A stretch of 36,123 nucleotides of DNA from Flaviaestuariibacter sp. (GCA_025963645.1 JAOQAI010000019.1:1-36123), one strand, 5' to 3'. Shown: positions 8,065 to 17,205, numbered from the stretch's first letter. The notes: a model not told the origin generated them from the sequence alone. Translations and numbers: made by a program.

Positions 8065-9858
8065 TTACAGCACCGCCGTATCTTCCTCAAAGCCAGCTTC
8101 CACCAAAGCTGGCTTTTTCCATTTCAGCAAAAGCTTTTTTACAGACAACTGTTGCCGCATTTTCAATAAGCGCTGAGACTCCAGGAACTTTACCATTCCA
8201 TGCTCCATATAATGCTGGATAGGTACCAGCAAGGCTATGAGGAAAATCTTTACCAGCCAGATCTTCAGCGGTTCTCCATGTGTCAATTTGTGCAAGTAAC
8301 TATCAATTAGCAAAACGATAAATTCAAAGAGGCAGATAAAAGAAAAGAAGCCCAGCATTTTTATGCTAAGCTTTGAAACCGGGAACATACCCAGTAAGAT
8401 CATAAAGGTGAAAACAGTCACAATGGCAATAGAAATGCCCATGTATTGCAGGTTCCGGGTACGCAGTGCATTGGCTTCGATCCTTTCAATATCTTTCTGG
8501 TGGCGGTTGTTTTCCCGGTCCAGTTCAAGCAGTACCAGATCTCGTTGCGCCGCTAGCTCATGCAAAGTGTCTTTCAACTTCAGGTGTTCTTGGTTATAAG
8601 CAAAGGCGCTTTTATAATCCGATGCTTTGGCGGCAAGCATACTTAGCCTCTCGGTGAAGTGCGCCCCTTCGGGCAGGTCTTTTAAAGACCTGCTAATGGC
8701 TAATGCTTTTTCATAATAAGCGATAGCCTGGCCCGTACTTCCTAAAGCAGCATAGGAAGCGCCTAATTCTTTATATAATGATTTTAATATCGGTTTATCA
8801 AAAGATTGTTCAATCAGGGGTTCCGCAAGTTTGTAGTAATGAAGCGCAGAATCGAATTGACCTGTGTAGCGGTATATATTGCCAAGGGTTATATGGTAAT
8901 TAGCATTGCCCACATTTAGGTACGATTGCCGCATATCCTCGTTAGCACTTAAATAGTCTAATGCCTCCCGGTTATTTTTTCGCACCACCATTAGGTAAGC
9001 GAATTGCAGCCGCTTGGCGTTCAGCTTGTGCAATTCCGAATTCAATTCACTCGCCAATTGAATGGTTTTGGAAAAATATTCTTTTTCATCTGTGATGCGG
9101 GCCAGGTCATAATAATCTTCCAGCAACCCACGCTTATTGCCATCCTCCTTATTCAGCGTCACACTTTTGTGCAAGGATTTTATTGCCATTTCCTTACTGC
9201 CTAAGGCGTTATAAAGCTTTGAATAGTAATGATAGGTGAGTGATTGAATGCGTTTGTTACGGTTTGTATAAGCGAGGTCGTAAGCATTATTAAAATTTTT
9301 ATAAGCAGCTACAGCGTCTCCCTTGGCTAAGAAAATATCACCCAGCTCGAGGTAAACCATGGCCCTTAGGGAGTCTTGTTTGCGGTTGCCTAGTGTGGTT
9401 AAGGCCTGCGTTGCCTGCTGAAACGCTTCGTCATGTTTTCGACGTTTCCGCAGGATAGCGGCTTTTCTTAAATAGCCCTGGCTTTCTAAATCAGCGCTTC
9501 CTTTTTCTCTTGCATACGCGATTCCCTTTTCTACAAAAGCAATGGCACGGTCGAATGATTCCGAACTGGTCCAGTTGCTGATATTATTGGTGGCCTCTCC
9601 AAACAAGGCTTGCAATACCAATTCTTTGTCTTCCGACATCTCTGCCACCGAAAACTGTTTTTGTAAAATACTGTCGCCTTTCCGTTCCGCACGGTAGATA
9701 TAATAGAAATTGGCGAGCGAACCCAAGGCTCCCACCTTTTCACTGTCGGTATCGGCAGTGCTGACATTTCTGATCAGTCGGGCTTCTTTTGCCGCATATT
9801 GGCTCAATACATTGATAGAAAAGAGAAACACACCCGCAAACAGAAATATCCTTCTCAT
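8065..9858 (-). CDS. TPR-repeat protein with C-terminal membrane segments
   Basis: 597 residues. A signal peptide (MRRIFLFAGVFLFSINVLSQ) leads into a long helical region of tetratricopeptide repeats (about 35-420), with typical A-L-x-x-Y and G-D-I-F/Y spacing such as AMVYLELGDIFLAKGDAVAAY and LKSLYKELGASYAALGST. A coiled-coil-like stretch follows (about 430-465: LELDRENNRHQKDIERIEAN). Three predicted membrane helices lie at about 472-492, 502-520 and 535-552, then a basic cytoplasmic tail. The layout resembles Bacteroidota TPR sensor proteins, but there is no histidine-kinase or DNA-binding domain, so it may be a truncated sensor or an adaptor. The function is unknown. It is convergent with the gene at 7597. 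Confidence 0.8.
   Translation of the reverse strand: MRRIFLFAGVFLFSINVLSQYAAKEARLIRNVSTADTDSEKVGALGSLANFYYIYRAERKGDSILQKQFSVAEMSEDKELVLQALFGEATNNISNWTSSESFDRAIAFVEKGIAYAREKGSADLESQGYLRKAAILRKRRKHDEAFQQATQALTTLGNRKQDSLRAMVYLELGDIFLAKGDAVAAYKNFNNAYDLAYTNRNKRIQSLTYHYYSKLYNALGSKEMAIKSLHKSVTLNKEDGNKRGLLEDYYDLARITDEKEYFSKTIQLASELNSELHKLNAKRLQFAYLMVVRKNNREALDYLSANEDMRQSYLNVGNANYHITLGNIYRYTGQFDSALHYYKLAEPLIEQSFDKPILKSLYKELGASYAALGSTGQAIAYYEKALAISRSLKDLPEGAHFTERLSMLAAKASDYKSAFAYNQEHLKLKDTLHELAAQRDLVLLELDRENNRHQKDIERIEANALRTRNLQYMGISIAIVTVFTFMILLGMFPVSKLSIKMLGFFSFICLFEFIVLLIDSYLHKLTHGEPLKIWLVKIFLIALLVPIQHYMEHGMVKFLESQRLLKMRQQLSVKKLLLKWKKPALVEAGFEEDTAVL
8089..8118 (+). terminator. Rho-independent terminator for the 7597-8058 gene, inside the opposing CDS
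   Basis: The arms aaagccagctt (8089-8099) and aagctggcttt (8106-8116) are perfect complements and are followed by a T run (8114-8118) on the plus strand. The hairpin starts 31 bp after the stop of the plus-strand gene. It lies entirely within the last codons of the convergent TPR gene, where it encodes part of the segment KKPALVEAGFE. Confidence 0.75.
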
Positions 9859-10043
9859 ACACTAGGTTTGGTGAAAACAGATTATTTGCCAAGATACCAT
9901 TTTATCCGCCTCTCTATTCCATAAGAGACAATTGGACCAGCATTAGAAAGTCATTGCTAAAAGGCAGATTGCTAAAAACTTCTTTTTTTAAACAACAAGA
10001 TGAAAAGGAAGATTTTATATTTATGCAAGAAAATTCTTAACAC

Positions 10044-10310
10044 ATGAAATATATTTTAATAGCGCTTTTGGCTTTAACAAGCTTTTCCTGTCAGCAATCG
10101 AAAAAAGAACTTTCAAATAAGTCAGATGATTTCTTTGATACGCCTGCTCTCGAAGTTTCAAAAGCGAGCAAAGCGATGCTGCTACAATATTTGAACGATA
10201 AAGCAACTGAGTTGGAAATCAGTATAAAGAAATATCCAGACAGTACTGAATTGAAGACTACACTGGCTTTTATAAGAGAAAGGGAGAAGGCATTACAAGT
10301 AGAGAAATAG
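10044..10310 (+). CDS. Small hypothetical lipoprotein
   Basis: An 88-residue protein with a short signal peptide, MKYILIALLALTSFSC, ending in a lipobox-like SFSC (Cys16). The rest is a polar helical stretch rich in Lys, Glu, Ser and Leu, with no recognised domain. Small lipoproteins of this kind are common in Bacteroidota and usually have no assigned role. The start codon follows an A/T-rich leader. A TATATTTA about 27 bases upstream is one base from the TAnnTTTG promoter element. It is divergent from the TPR gene and upstream of atpD, which has its own promoter. Confidence 0.65.
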   Translation: MKYILIALLALTSFSCQQSKKELSNKSDDFFDTPALEVSKASKAMLLQYLNDKATELEISIKKYPDSTELKTTLAFIREREKALQVEK

Positions 10311-10408
10311 CCTGCAATAAGTAACAGTCATTCCCATTTTTGGTTTTAGTAGTAGAATACAGCGGCGATTGTTTAACACGCCCCTTTGGTTTTGTTCCTT
10401 TTTTCTAA

Positions 10409-10439
10409 TTGGCAAATAAACCCTACACCCTTACCTTTG
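10409..10439 (+). promoter_or_regulatory. Promoter of atpD-atpC (TTG-N20-TACCTTTG)
   Basis: The sequence has TTG at 10409-10411 and TACCTTTG at 10432-10439, separated by 20 bp. This is an exact match to the Bacteroidota primary-sigma consensus (-33 TTG, -7 TAnnTTTG, spacing 19-21). The predicted start near 10445 gives a leader of about 65 nt before the atpD ATG. Confidence 0.7.
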
Positions 10440-10500
10440 CAGCCTGAAAACGAAAAGTAGTTACAAAACAAGCTTTTCTACTCCAAAAACGCTACTATAA

Positions 10501-12009
<1,509 letters not shown>

Positions 12010-12014
12010 GCGCT

Positions 12015-12086
12015 GTTTAAGGTTTAATGTTCAATGTTTAAAGTTGAATGCACTAAACCTTAAACCTTAAACTTTAAACTTTAAAC
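12015..12086. repeat. Heptad-word hairpin spacer between atpD and atpC
   Basis: The two 31-nt arms (12015-12045 and 12056-12086) are reverse complements at 26 of 31 positions, with a 10-nt loop. Each arm is a degenerate tandem of 7-nt words, GTTTAAG/GTTTAAT/GTTCAAT/GTTTAAA on the left. The left arm starts 5 bp after the atpD stop and the right arm ends directly before the atpC ATG, so the hairpin fills the intergenic space. There is no terminal U run. Confidence 0.85.
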
Positions 12087-12344
12087 ATGACTCTTGAGAT
12101 ATTAACTCCGGAACGTAAATTATTCAGCGGCGAAGTGTATGGTGTGCAGATGCCAGGCATTTCCGGTTCCTTTGAGGTCCTTGACAAGCATGCGCCATTG
12201 GTCAGTGCCTTAAAAGCCGGTCGTGTAAAGGTTTTGCGTGACAAGCAGAATCACTCTGCTTCTTACGACATCCAAGGTGGATTTGTGGAAGTGCTGAATA
12301 ATAAAGTAACGGTGCTGGTAGAAGGCGCCACAACAGTTGAATAG
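12087..12344 (+). CDS. atpC: F1F0 ATP synthase subunit epsilon, short form
   Basis: 85 residues forming only the N-terminal beta-sandwich of epsilon, the part that binds the gamma-subunit foot and the c-ring. It contains LTPERKLFSGEVYGVQMPGISGSFEVLDKHAPLV, broken here by no gap, and ends VTVLVEGATTVE. The C-terminal helical hairpin found in the ~135-residue E. coli protein, which inhibits ATP hydrolysis, is absent. Short epsilon subunits are usual in Bacteroidota, so this is probably not a truncation. The ATG abuts the hairpin spacer, so translation may depend on that structure. A strong bidirectional terminator follows 5 bp after the stop. Confidence 0.93.
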   Translation: MTLEILTPERKLFSGEVYGVQMPGISGSFEVLDKHAPLVSALKAGRVKVLRDKQNHSASYDIQGGFVEVLNNKVTVLVEGATTVE

Positions 12345-12349
12345 TCTTT

Positions 12350-12397
12350 AACTAATAAAAAAAGCCGTTGCATTTGCAACGGCTTTTTTTATTAGTT
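12350..12397. terminator. Bidirectional terminator between atpC and the YqgE/AlgH gene
   Basis: A perfect 22-bp inverted repeat: aactaataaaaaaagccgttgc on the left and its complement ending ttattagtt on the right, with a 4-nt loop (attt). The GC core is flanked by an A run and a T run, so it works in both directions. It serves the convergent atpC and YqgE/AlgH genes; the stop codon of the latter (12394-12392) lies inside the right arm. Confidence 0.93.
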
Positions 12398-12943
12398 AAG
12401 TTGCGGATCGATCGGGAAGTTGATCATCATTTCATAGTCGCCTCCCATGTGCTTAAGCGATTCTTTCCAGATCTCATCCGCTGAGGGATGAAAAATGAGG
12501 CTACGAGCGGCTTCTACCGTGAGCCAGGTTTTTTCCTCTATTTCTTCCTCTAACTGCCCTTCGCTCCACCCTGAGTAGCCAATGAAAAAGCGAATGCGTT
12601 CCGGGTCGGCAGCACCGCTGTTGATCAGTTGTACCACACTATCAAAATCCCCACCCCAATAAACTCCTTTCATGATCTCTACGCCGCCGCTGATCTCCTC
12701 CGGGTAGCGATGCAGAAAATGAACCGTATTCATTTGCACCGGACCTCCATAATAGACCGGTAGCTTCTGTGTTTCTATTTCGGGCAAAAGTTCATCTAAT
12801 GTATTTTCATATTGGCGGTTAATGACAAACCCGATCGCTCCCTTCTCGTTATACTCTGTCATCAGCACAACCGTACGCATGAAATTGGGGTCTTTTAAAA
12901 ATGGATCGGCAATCAATAATACACCGGCACCTGGATCAGTCAT
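12392..12943 (-). CDS. YqgE/AlgH family protein
   Basis: A 183-residue protein of the YqgE/AlgH (DUF179) family. The start GAGVLLIADPFLKDPNF and the following RTVVLM...GAIGFVINR segment are family hallmarks, as are YYGGPVQMNTVHFLHR (about 64-79) and the RFFIGYSGWSEGQLEEEI segment (about 118-135). The biochemical function is not settled; in Pseudomonas AlgH has been tied to alginate regulation. It is cytoplasmic with no signal peptide. The gene is single and convergent with atpC, sharing the terminator. It is divergent from the sensor kinase with a 107-bp gap. Length is normal for the family. Confidence 0.93.
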   Translation of the reverse strand: MTDPGAGVLLIADPFLKDPNFMRTVVLMTEYNEKGAIGFVINRQYENTLDELLPEIETQKLPVYYGGPVQMNTVHFLHRYPEEISGGVEIMKGVYWGGDFDSVVQLINSGAADPERIRFFIGYSGWSEGQLEEEIEEKTWLTVEAARSLIFHPSADEIWKESLKHMGGDYEMMINFPIDPQLN

Positions 12944-13009
12944 AAAATGTAATCTTGTTAAACCTTTCTCATAATAAACTTATGCCATTCTCTTACATGA
13001 TCGTCGTAA

Positions 13010-13017
13010 TATTTTTG
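13010..13017 (+). promoter_or_regulatory. -7 promoter element of the sensor kinase gene
   Basis: TATTTTTG matches TAnnTTTG exactly and lies 33 bp before the GTG start. No good TTG is seen at the -33 distance, so this is a partial match. The predicted start near 13024 would leave a leader of about 27 nt. Confidence 0.45.
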
Positions 13018-13050
13018 CCAAAGCCGAATTTTTTCATCATTTTGTAGCTT

Positions 13051-14376
13051 GTGAAAAGAAGAACCCCGATCATTATCATACTTACATCAGCCGCCGTTTT
13101 GGGCGTTATTTTTATTCAGCTCAGCTGGTTAGACAGTATGACCAAGCTGCGCAAGGATCAGATATATAAGGATGTACAGAGCATTGCTTCCCAAGTGGCA
13201 GATGAGTTGGCTACTTACCGTAATATGTCGGCTGCAACAGGCATCCGCCCTTTTGCTATTGATATTCCATTTGAAGAAGTTCATTCATACACTGCCTCCC
13301 AACGTTTTACTACGCAGGAGATATATGAAAAGATCCGCCTGCAATTCTTAGCGCAGGATCTTGATGATGTTACCTTCGAGTTTGGCTTGGCGAATCTTTC
13401 AAAAAATGGTTATTTCCAACGTAAGTCATCCCGATTTGAAGAATGTTATGCTGACACGGTTAATTATAAAAAAGTGGTAAAATATGTCATCCCTCCAAGC
13501 GGTTCCGAGACGGAAAGTTTAGTGGCGAACGAAGCGCTTGTAATCATTATTCCGAATTTAAAGAATGCTGCCTTCCGTAGCCTGCGTCCAACCTTTTTTC
13601 TCGCCGGGCTACTTACCATTGTCATTTTCGCGGCATTTGGTTTCACGCTTTGGACCATGTGGCGGCAGAAAAAGTTAGGTGAGATCAAGAACGATTTCAT
13701 CAACAATATGACGCATGAATTCAAAACACCTATTGCTACCATATCATTGGCAGTAGATGCTTTGCGCAATGAAAAAGTGCAGAAAGATGTCACCAAGCTT
13801 TCTTATTTCAGCGAGATCATCAAGGAAGAGAATCAGCGCATGAACCGCCAGGTGGAAACCATTTTGAAAGCGGCATTGCTGGACCGCCAGGAAATTGAAT
13901 TGAACTTAAAGCCTCTAAATGCCCACCAGATTATACAGGATGTAGCTGACAATTTTATGCTGCGGCTCCAGGAAAAAGGCGGCGCCTTGGAATTACACCT
14001 CGATGCCTCAAAGGATATTATCAGAGCCGATGAGGTGCATTTTTCTAACCTGGTGAATAACCTGATGGATAATGCCGTCAAGTATTCGAAAGAGAACGTG
14101 GCGCCAAAAATCTGCTTATTCACTTCTTCAAGCGAAAAGATATTTACTTTACGGTTGGAGGATAACGGTATCGGCATGAACCGCGAAACGGTGAAACGCA
14201 TCTTTGAAAAATTCTATCGGGCCCATACCGGAAATATCCATAACGTCAAAGGATTTGGATTGGGTTTGAGTTATGTAAAGTCGGTGGTAGAAGCTCATGA
14301 CGGTCATATTAAAGCGGAAAGCACCCTCGGTAAGGGCAGCTGCTTCACCATTGATTTGCCTTTGCAAAAAGCTTAA
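13051..14376 (+). CDS. Membrane-bound sensor histidine kinase (orphan)
   Basis: 441 residues, starting with GTG. There are two membrane helices (about 8-27 and 181-203) enclosing a periplasmic sensor domain of about 150 residues with no recognised fold and no HAMP motif. The kinase core is complete: H-box NNMTHEFKTP with phospho-acceptor His222, N-box NLVNNLMDNAVKYS (333-346), G1 DNGIGM (371-376), F-box KIFEKFYR (383-390) and G2 GFGLGL (401-406). No response regulator lies next to it, so the partner is elsewhere. The stop codon overlaps the convergent queA stop within the shared bases TTAA (14373-14376). The signal sensed cannot be told from the sequence. Confidence 0.93.
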   Translation: MKRRTPIIIILTSAAVLGVIFIQLSWLDSMTKLRKDQIYKDVQSIASQVADELATYRNMSAATGIRPFAIDIPFEEVHSYTASQRFTTQEIYEKIRLQFLAQDLDDVTFEFGLANLSKNGYFQRKSSRFEECYADTVNYKKVVKYVIPPSGSETESLVANEALVIIIPNLKNAAFRSLRPTFFLAGLLTIVIFAAFGFTLWTMWRQKKLGEIKNDFINNMTHEFKTPIATISLAVDALRNEKVQKDVTKLSYFSEIIKEENQRMNRQVETILKAALLDRQEIELNLKPLNAHQIIQDVADNFMLRLQEKGGALELHLDASKDIIRADEVHFSNLVNNLMDNAVKYSKENVAPKICLFTSSSEKIFTLRLEDNGIGMNRETVKRIFEKFYRAHTGNIHNVKGFGLGLSYVKSVVEAHDGHIKAESTLGKGSCFTIDLPLQKA

Positions 14377-15578
14377 TCATTACGCCACAAGAGACTGCTG
14401 TCTCCATAGCTTAAGAACCGGTAATTGTTACTAAGGGCATGCTCATAAACCTTTTTCCAGTCTTCTCCGATGAATGCAGCCACTAACAACAGCAAAGTAG
14501 ATTTAGGCTGGTGGAAATTAGTAATTATCGCTTTCGCGGAATGAAATGTATAGCCCGGCCTGATAAGCAAACTGGTGCGGCAATGCAACGCAGTCTCTCC
14601 TCTTTTTTCCAAATACTCAAATAAGAGGGTCAGGCTTTCTTTGTAAGTTATATGGTCCTGGAGTTCATACGCTTCCCATTGTGAAAGCACAAAATCGGCA
14701 TGTCCGTTTTTCAATTTGATGCCCAGCCAATAGAGACTTTCCAAAGTCCGCAAGGTAGTGGTGCCCACGGCAACAATCGTTTCCGAAGCGATCAGGCTGG
14801 CCAGTAAATCATTAGTAACCGTAAAGGTTTCCGCATGCATTTGATGGTCTGCAATTGTTTCCGTTTTTACAGGCAAAAAAGTACCGGCGCCTACATGCAA
14901 GGTAATATAGCGGGGGTCGATTCCCTTGCCTTTGATGCTTTCGAATACGGCATCACTGAAATGCAAAGCGGCAGTTGGCGCAGCTACCGATCCTTTGTGG
15001 GCTGCAAAAACAGTCTGGTAGCGGCTTGCGTCGGAATGTTCAGCCGACCGTTTTATATAGGGCGGCAAAGGAATGTTCCCAGCTGCTTCTATTATTTGAG
15101 CGAAGGGGTGATCCGAGTTCCAGGATAACTCAACAATAAAATCATTCGCTTCTTTGCTGATATATTTTGCGGTTAACTGAACCGTGTGTGAGTCGAGCTT
15201 CAGCTTCTTTTCTAAAACCTGTCCCGCTTTCCATTTGGAAGCTCCGCCGATGAGGCAACGCCATTGTATTTTTTCCGTTTGCACCATGGCTTGTACTATG
15301 TTCCAGGGTGCAAAAGGCTCCAGGCAGAAGAGCTCAATAATACCACCTGTTGATTTTTGAAAAAGAATGCGGGCTTCTATTACTCTTGTGTCATTTAAAA
15401 TCAAACTGGCAGGTGCCGGAATTCTTTCCGAAATGGCTTTAAATGGAGTTTCTTCTATTCCTCCCCTTTTATAAACTAAAAGCTTGGAATCTTCCCGGTT
15501 GTGAAGAGGAAACGTTGCAATTCTTTCTGCCGGCAAATTGTAATTAAAGTCTTTAATGAATATCTCCTTCATTTTCAA
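14373..15578 (-). CDS. queA: S-adenosylmethionine:tRNA ribosyltransferase-isomerase
   Basis: QueA transfers and isomerises the ribosyl part of SAM onto preQ1 in tRNA to make epoxyqueuosine at the wobble position. The 401-residue product contains the segments FNYNLPAERIATFPL and SLILNDTRVIEARI (near the N-terminus), GNIPLPPYIKR (about 168-178), RYQTVFAAHKGSVAAPTAALHF (about 187-208, given here as one segment), the LHVGAGTFLPVKTE motif (about 228-241) and TNFHQPKSTLLLLVAAFIG (about 355-373). It is somewhat longer than the ~350-residue E. coli enzyme. The start could be the ATG at 15578 or at 15572; both lie in MKMKEIF. It is divergent from mraZ across the DnaA-box region. Confidence 0.95.
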   Translation of the reverse strand: MKMKEIFIKDFNYNLPAERIATFPLHNREDSKLLVYKRGGIEETPFKAISERIPAPASLILNDTRVIEARILFQKSTGGIIELFCLEPFAPWNIVQAMVQTEKIQWRCLIGGASKWKAGQVLEKKLKLDSHTVQLTAKYISKEANDFIVELSWNSDHPFAQIIEAAGNIPLPPYIKRSAEHSDASRYQTVFAAHKGSVAAPTAALHFSDAVFESIKGKGIDPRYITLHVGAGTFLPVKTETIADHQMHAETFTVTNDLLASLIASETIVAVGTTTLRTLESLYWLGIKLKNGHADFVLSQWEAYELQDHITYKESLTLLFEYLEKRGETALHCRTSLLIRPGYTFHSAKAIITNFHQPKSTLLLLVAAFIGEDWKKVYEHALSNNYRFLSYGDSSLLWRND

Positions 15579-15601
15579 CGTTATAGTAAGAGTTTAAGCT
15601 G

Positions 15602-15722
15602 TTATACACATTTTTGAATTCAATATCCACAGGCTATTCACACAAAATATAGGGTTTAAATATATATATATCGTGAAACGCAGTATCCTATTGATTTATT
15701 CCACTTATCCACATGTGGAAAA
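15602..15722. other. DnaA-box cluster with AT-rich tract (candidate oriC or DnaA-controlled region)
   Basis: Five DnaA-box-like 9-mers lie within 121 bp. TTATACACA (15602-15610) fits TTATNCACA exactly. ATATCCACA (15623-15631) and CTATTCACA (15634-15642) each have one mismatch. TTATCCACA (15705-15713) is a perfect match. TGTGGAAAA (15714-15722, reverse strand) has one mismatch. The first three begin 21 and 11 bp apart, about whole helical turns, and face the same way. They border an almost pure AT tract (15645-15671) that includes tttaaatatatatatat, a plausible unwinding element. Boxes four and five make the palindrome TCCACATGTGGA. No dnaA or dnaN gene is nearby; dnaX is 13 kb away. Confidence 0.55.
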
Positions 15723-15748
15723 ATATAGGTAGTACGGATTGCTGTCTT

Positions 15749-15775
15749 AAAGTGGTAAAAAGTGTTATTTTGTGT
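15749..15775 (+). promoter_or_regulatory. MraZ operator: three 10-bp-spaced direct repeats, overlapping the mraZ promoter
   Basis: The sequence reads AAAGTGG-N3-AAAGTGT-N3-TTTGTGT, three heptamers at exactly 10-bp spacing, starting at 15749, 15759 and 15769. This is the arrangement reported for the Mollicutes MraZ site, AAAGTG[T/G] repeated with 3-bp spacers; E. coli MraZ also binds repeats at 10-bp spacing. The third repeat is degenerate. It lies 28 bp before the mraZ ATG and overlaps a weak -7-like TATTTTG (15766-15772), so bound MraZ should block transcription of its own operon. Confidence 0.65.
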
Positions 15776-15803
15776 CAAGTAATAGCAAATTATATCTGTT
15801 TTT

Positions 15804-16265
15804 ATGTCAATCTCATTTTTAGGCGAATACGAAGCAACACTCGACGCGAAAGGTCGCTTCCTATTGCCGGCTGGCTTCAAGCGCCAGTTGCCGGAAGGCG
15901 AAAATATGCGATTTGTACTGAATCGTGGGTTTGAGAAATGCCTGACACTCTATCCAATGCAGAGCTGGCAGCCGCTTTATGAGCAGATCAGTCTGCTAAA
16001 TGACTTCGATCCAAAAGTGCGGGAGTTCCGCCGCTACTTTCTGAATGGTGCTATTGAGATTGAGCCGGATACTGCCGGGAGAATTTTACTGCCAAAAAAT
16101 TTACAGGAATACGCAGGGCTTGGTAAAGACATCGTGTTGGTGGCGGCAGTCAATAAAATTGAAATCTGGGATACCAAAAAATACGAGCAGTTCTTTGAAT
16201 CGGTTTCGCCTTCTGAATTCAGTTCGCTGGCGCAACAGGTGATGGCCAATAAAACATCGGTGTAA
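15804..16265 (+). CDS. mraZ: Transcriptional regulator MraZ
   Basis: A 153-residue protein of the SpoVT/AbrB-like MraZ family. It forms a ring and binds direct repeats upstream of the dcw cluster as an autorepressor. Both half-domains are visible: FLGEYEATLDAKGRFLLP (5-22) and the second copy EPDTAGRILLP (about 87-97), each with the DxxGR-x-x-x-P signature. The start MSISFLGEYE is standard for the family. Its likely operator lies immediately upstream. The stop is separated from the rsmH ATG by one base, so the two genes are translationally coupled. Confidence 0.96.
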   Translation: MSISFLGEYEATLDAKGRFLLPAGFKRQLPEGENMRFVLNRGFEKCLTLYPMQSWQPLYEQISLLNDFDPKVREFRRYFLNGAIEIEPDTAGRILLPKNLQEYAGLGKDIVLVAAVNKIEIWDTKKYEQFFESVSPSEFSSLAQQVMANKTSV

Positions 16266-16266
16266 G

Positions 16267-17205
16267 ATGGAGGAGAAAAAGGAGCAGGAAGGGGCTTCTC
16301 CATCCTCATATCATATACCCGTTTTGCTGAGTGAGGTGATCGAACACCTCGCCATCAAGCCAGACGGTATTTATGTGGATTGCACATTTGGTGGGGGTGG
16401 TCATAGCAGGGCCATTCTTTCACAGCTTTCGCCAAACGGGCGCCTGATCGTTTTTGACCAGGACGAAGATGCCCGCCAGAATGCACCGGAAGATGATCGG
16501 TTATTATTTGTGCCGCATAATTTCCGCCACCTGCGCCGCTTTTTAAAGTTGCACGGTGTAGAAAAAGCGGATGGGTTGCTGGCTGACCTCGGCGTTAGCA
16601 GCCACCAGTTTGATGAAGGCGGTCGAGGTTTCTCTATCCGGTTTGATGCGGCGCTCGACATGCGCATGGATCAGCGTCAGGCAAAAAAAGCTGTCGATAT
16701 TTTGAAGACCTACACCGAAGCGGGCTTGCACAAGCTGTTTGAGCAATACGGCGAGGTGACGAATTCGAAGACGCTGGCAAAAACAATAGTGGAGGTACGT
16801 CGCTCCGTTGCGATGGATACAACCGAGGGTTTTAAAAAGGCGGTAGGAAGCATTGTAAAAGGAAACCCGAACAAATATTTCGCACAGGTTTTCCAGGCAT
16901 TGCGAATCGAAGTGAATGATGAGATCGGCGCTTTGAAGGAATTACTGGAGCAGGTGCCGGACGTGTTGAAAGAGGGTGGAAGAGCAGCGATCATTACGTT
17001 TCATTCACTAGAAGACCGCTTGGTAAAAGTCTTTTTTAAAGCCGGAACATTCGAGGCAGAGGAAGTTAATCCGTTCCAAATGACTGAGCGAAAGAGTACG
17101 TTGAAACTGATTAATAAAAAACCGATAGAGGCAACAGCGGAAGAGATGAAGCGCAATCCGCGGTCGAGAAGCGCGAAACTGCGGGTGGCAGAGCGGGTGA
17201 GTTAA
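16267..17205 (+). CDS. rsmH: 16S rRNA m4C1402 methyltransferase RsmH (MraW)
   Basis: SAM-dependent methyltransferase for N4 of C1402 in the ribosomal P site. The 312-residue product shows YHIPVLLSEVI (15-25), the SAM-binding motif YVDCTFGGGGHS (36-47), LLADLGVSSHQFD (about 100-112), RGFSIR, the family-specific NPNKYFAQVFQALRIEVNDE (about 197-216) and the ITFHSLEDR segment. A C-terminal basic NPRSRSAKLRVAE is also typical. The N-terminus has a short acidic extension. The gene begins one base after mraZ. The following 144-bp spacer holds octad repeats and a 41-bp dispersed repeat, so ftsL may need its own start signals. Confidence 0.97.
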   Translation: MEEKKEQEGASPSSYHIPVLLSEVIEHLAIKPDGIYVDCTFGGGGHSRAILSQLSPNGRLIVFDQDEDARQNAPEDDRLLFVPHNFRHLRRFLKLHGVEKADGLLADLGVSSHQFDEGGRGFSIRFDAALDMRMDQRQAKKAVDILKTYTEAGLHKLFEQYGEVTNSKTLAKTIVEVRRSVAMDTTEGFKKAVGSIVKGNPNKYFAQVFQALRIEVNDEIGALKELLEQVPDVLKEGGRAAIITFHSLEDRLVKVFFKAGTFEAEEVNPFQMTERKSTLKLINKKPIEATAEEMKRNPRSRSAKLRVAERVS

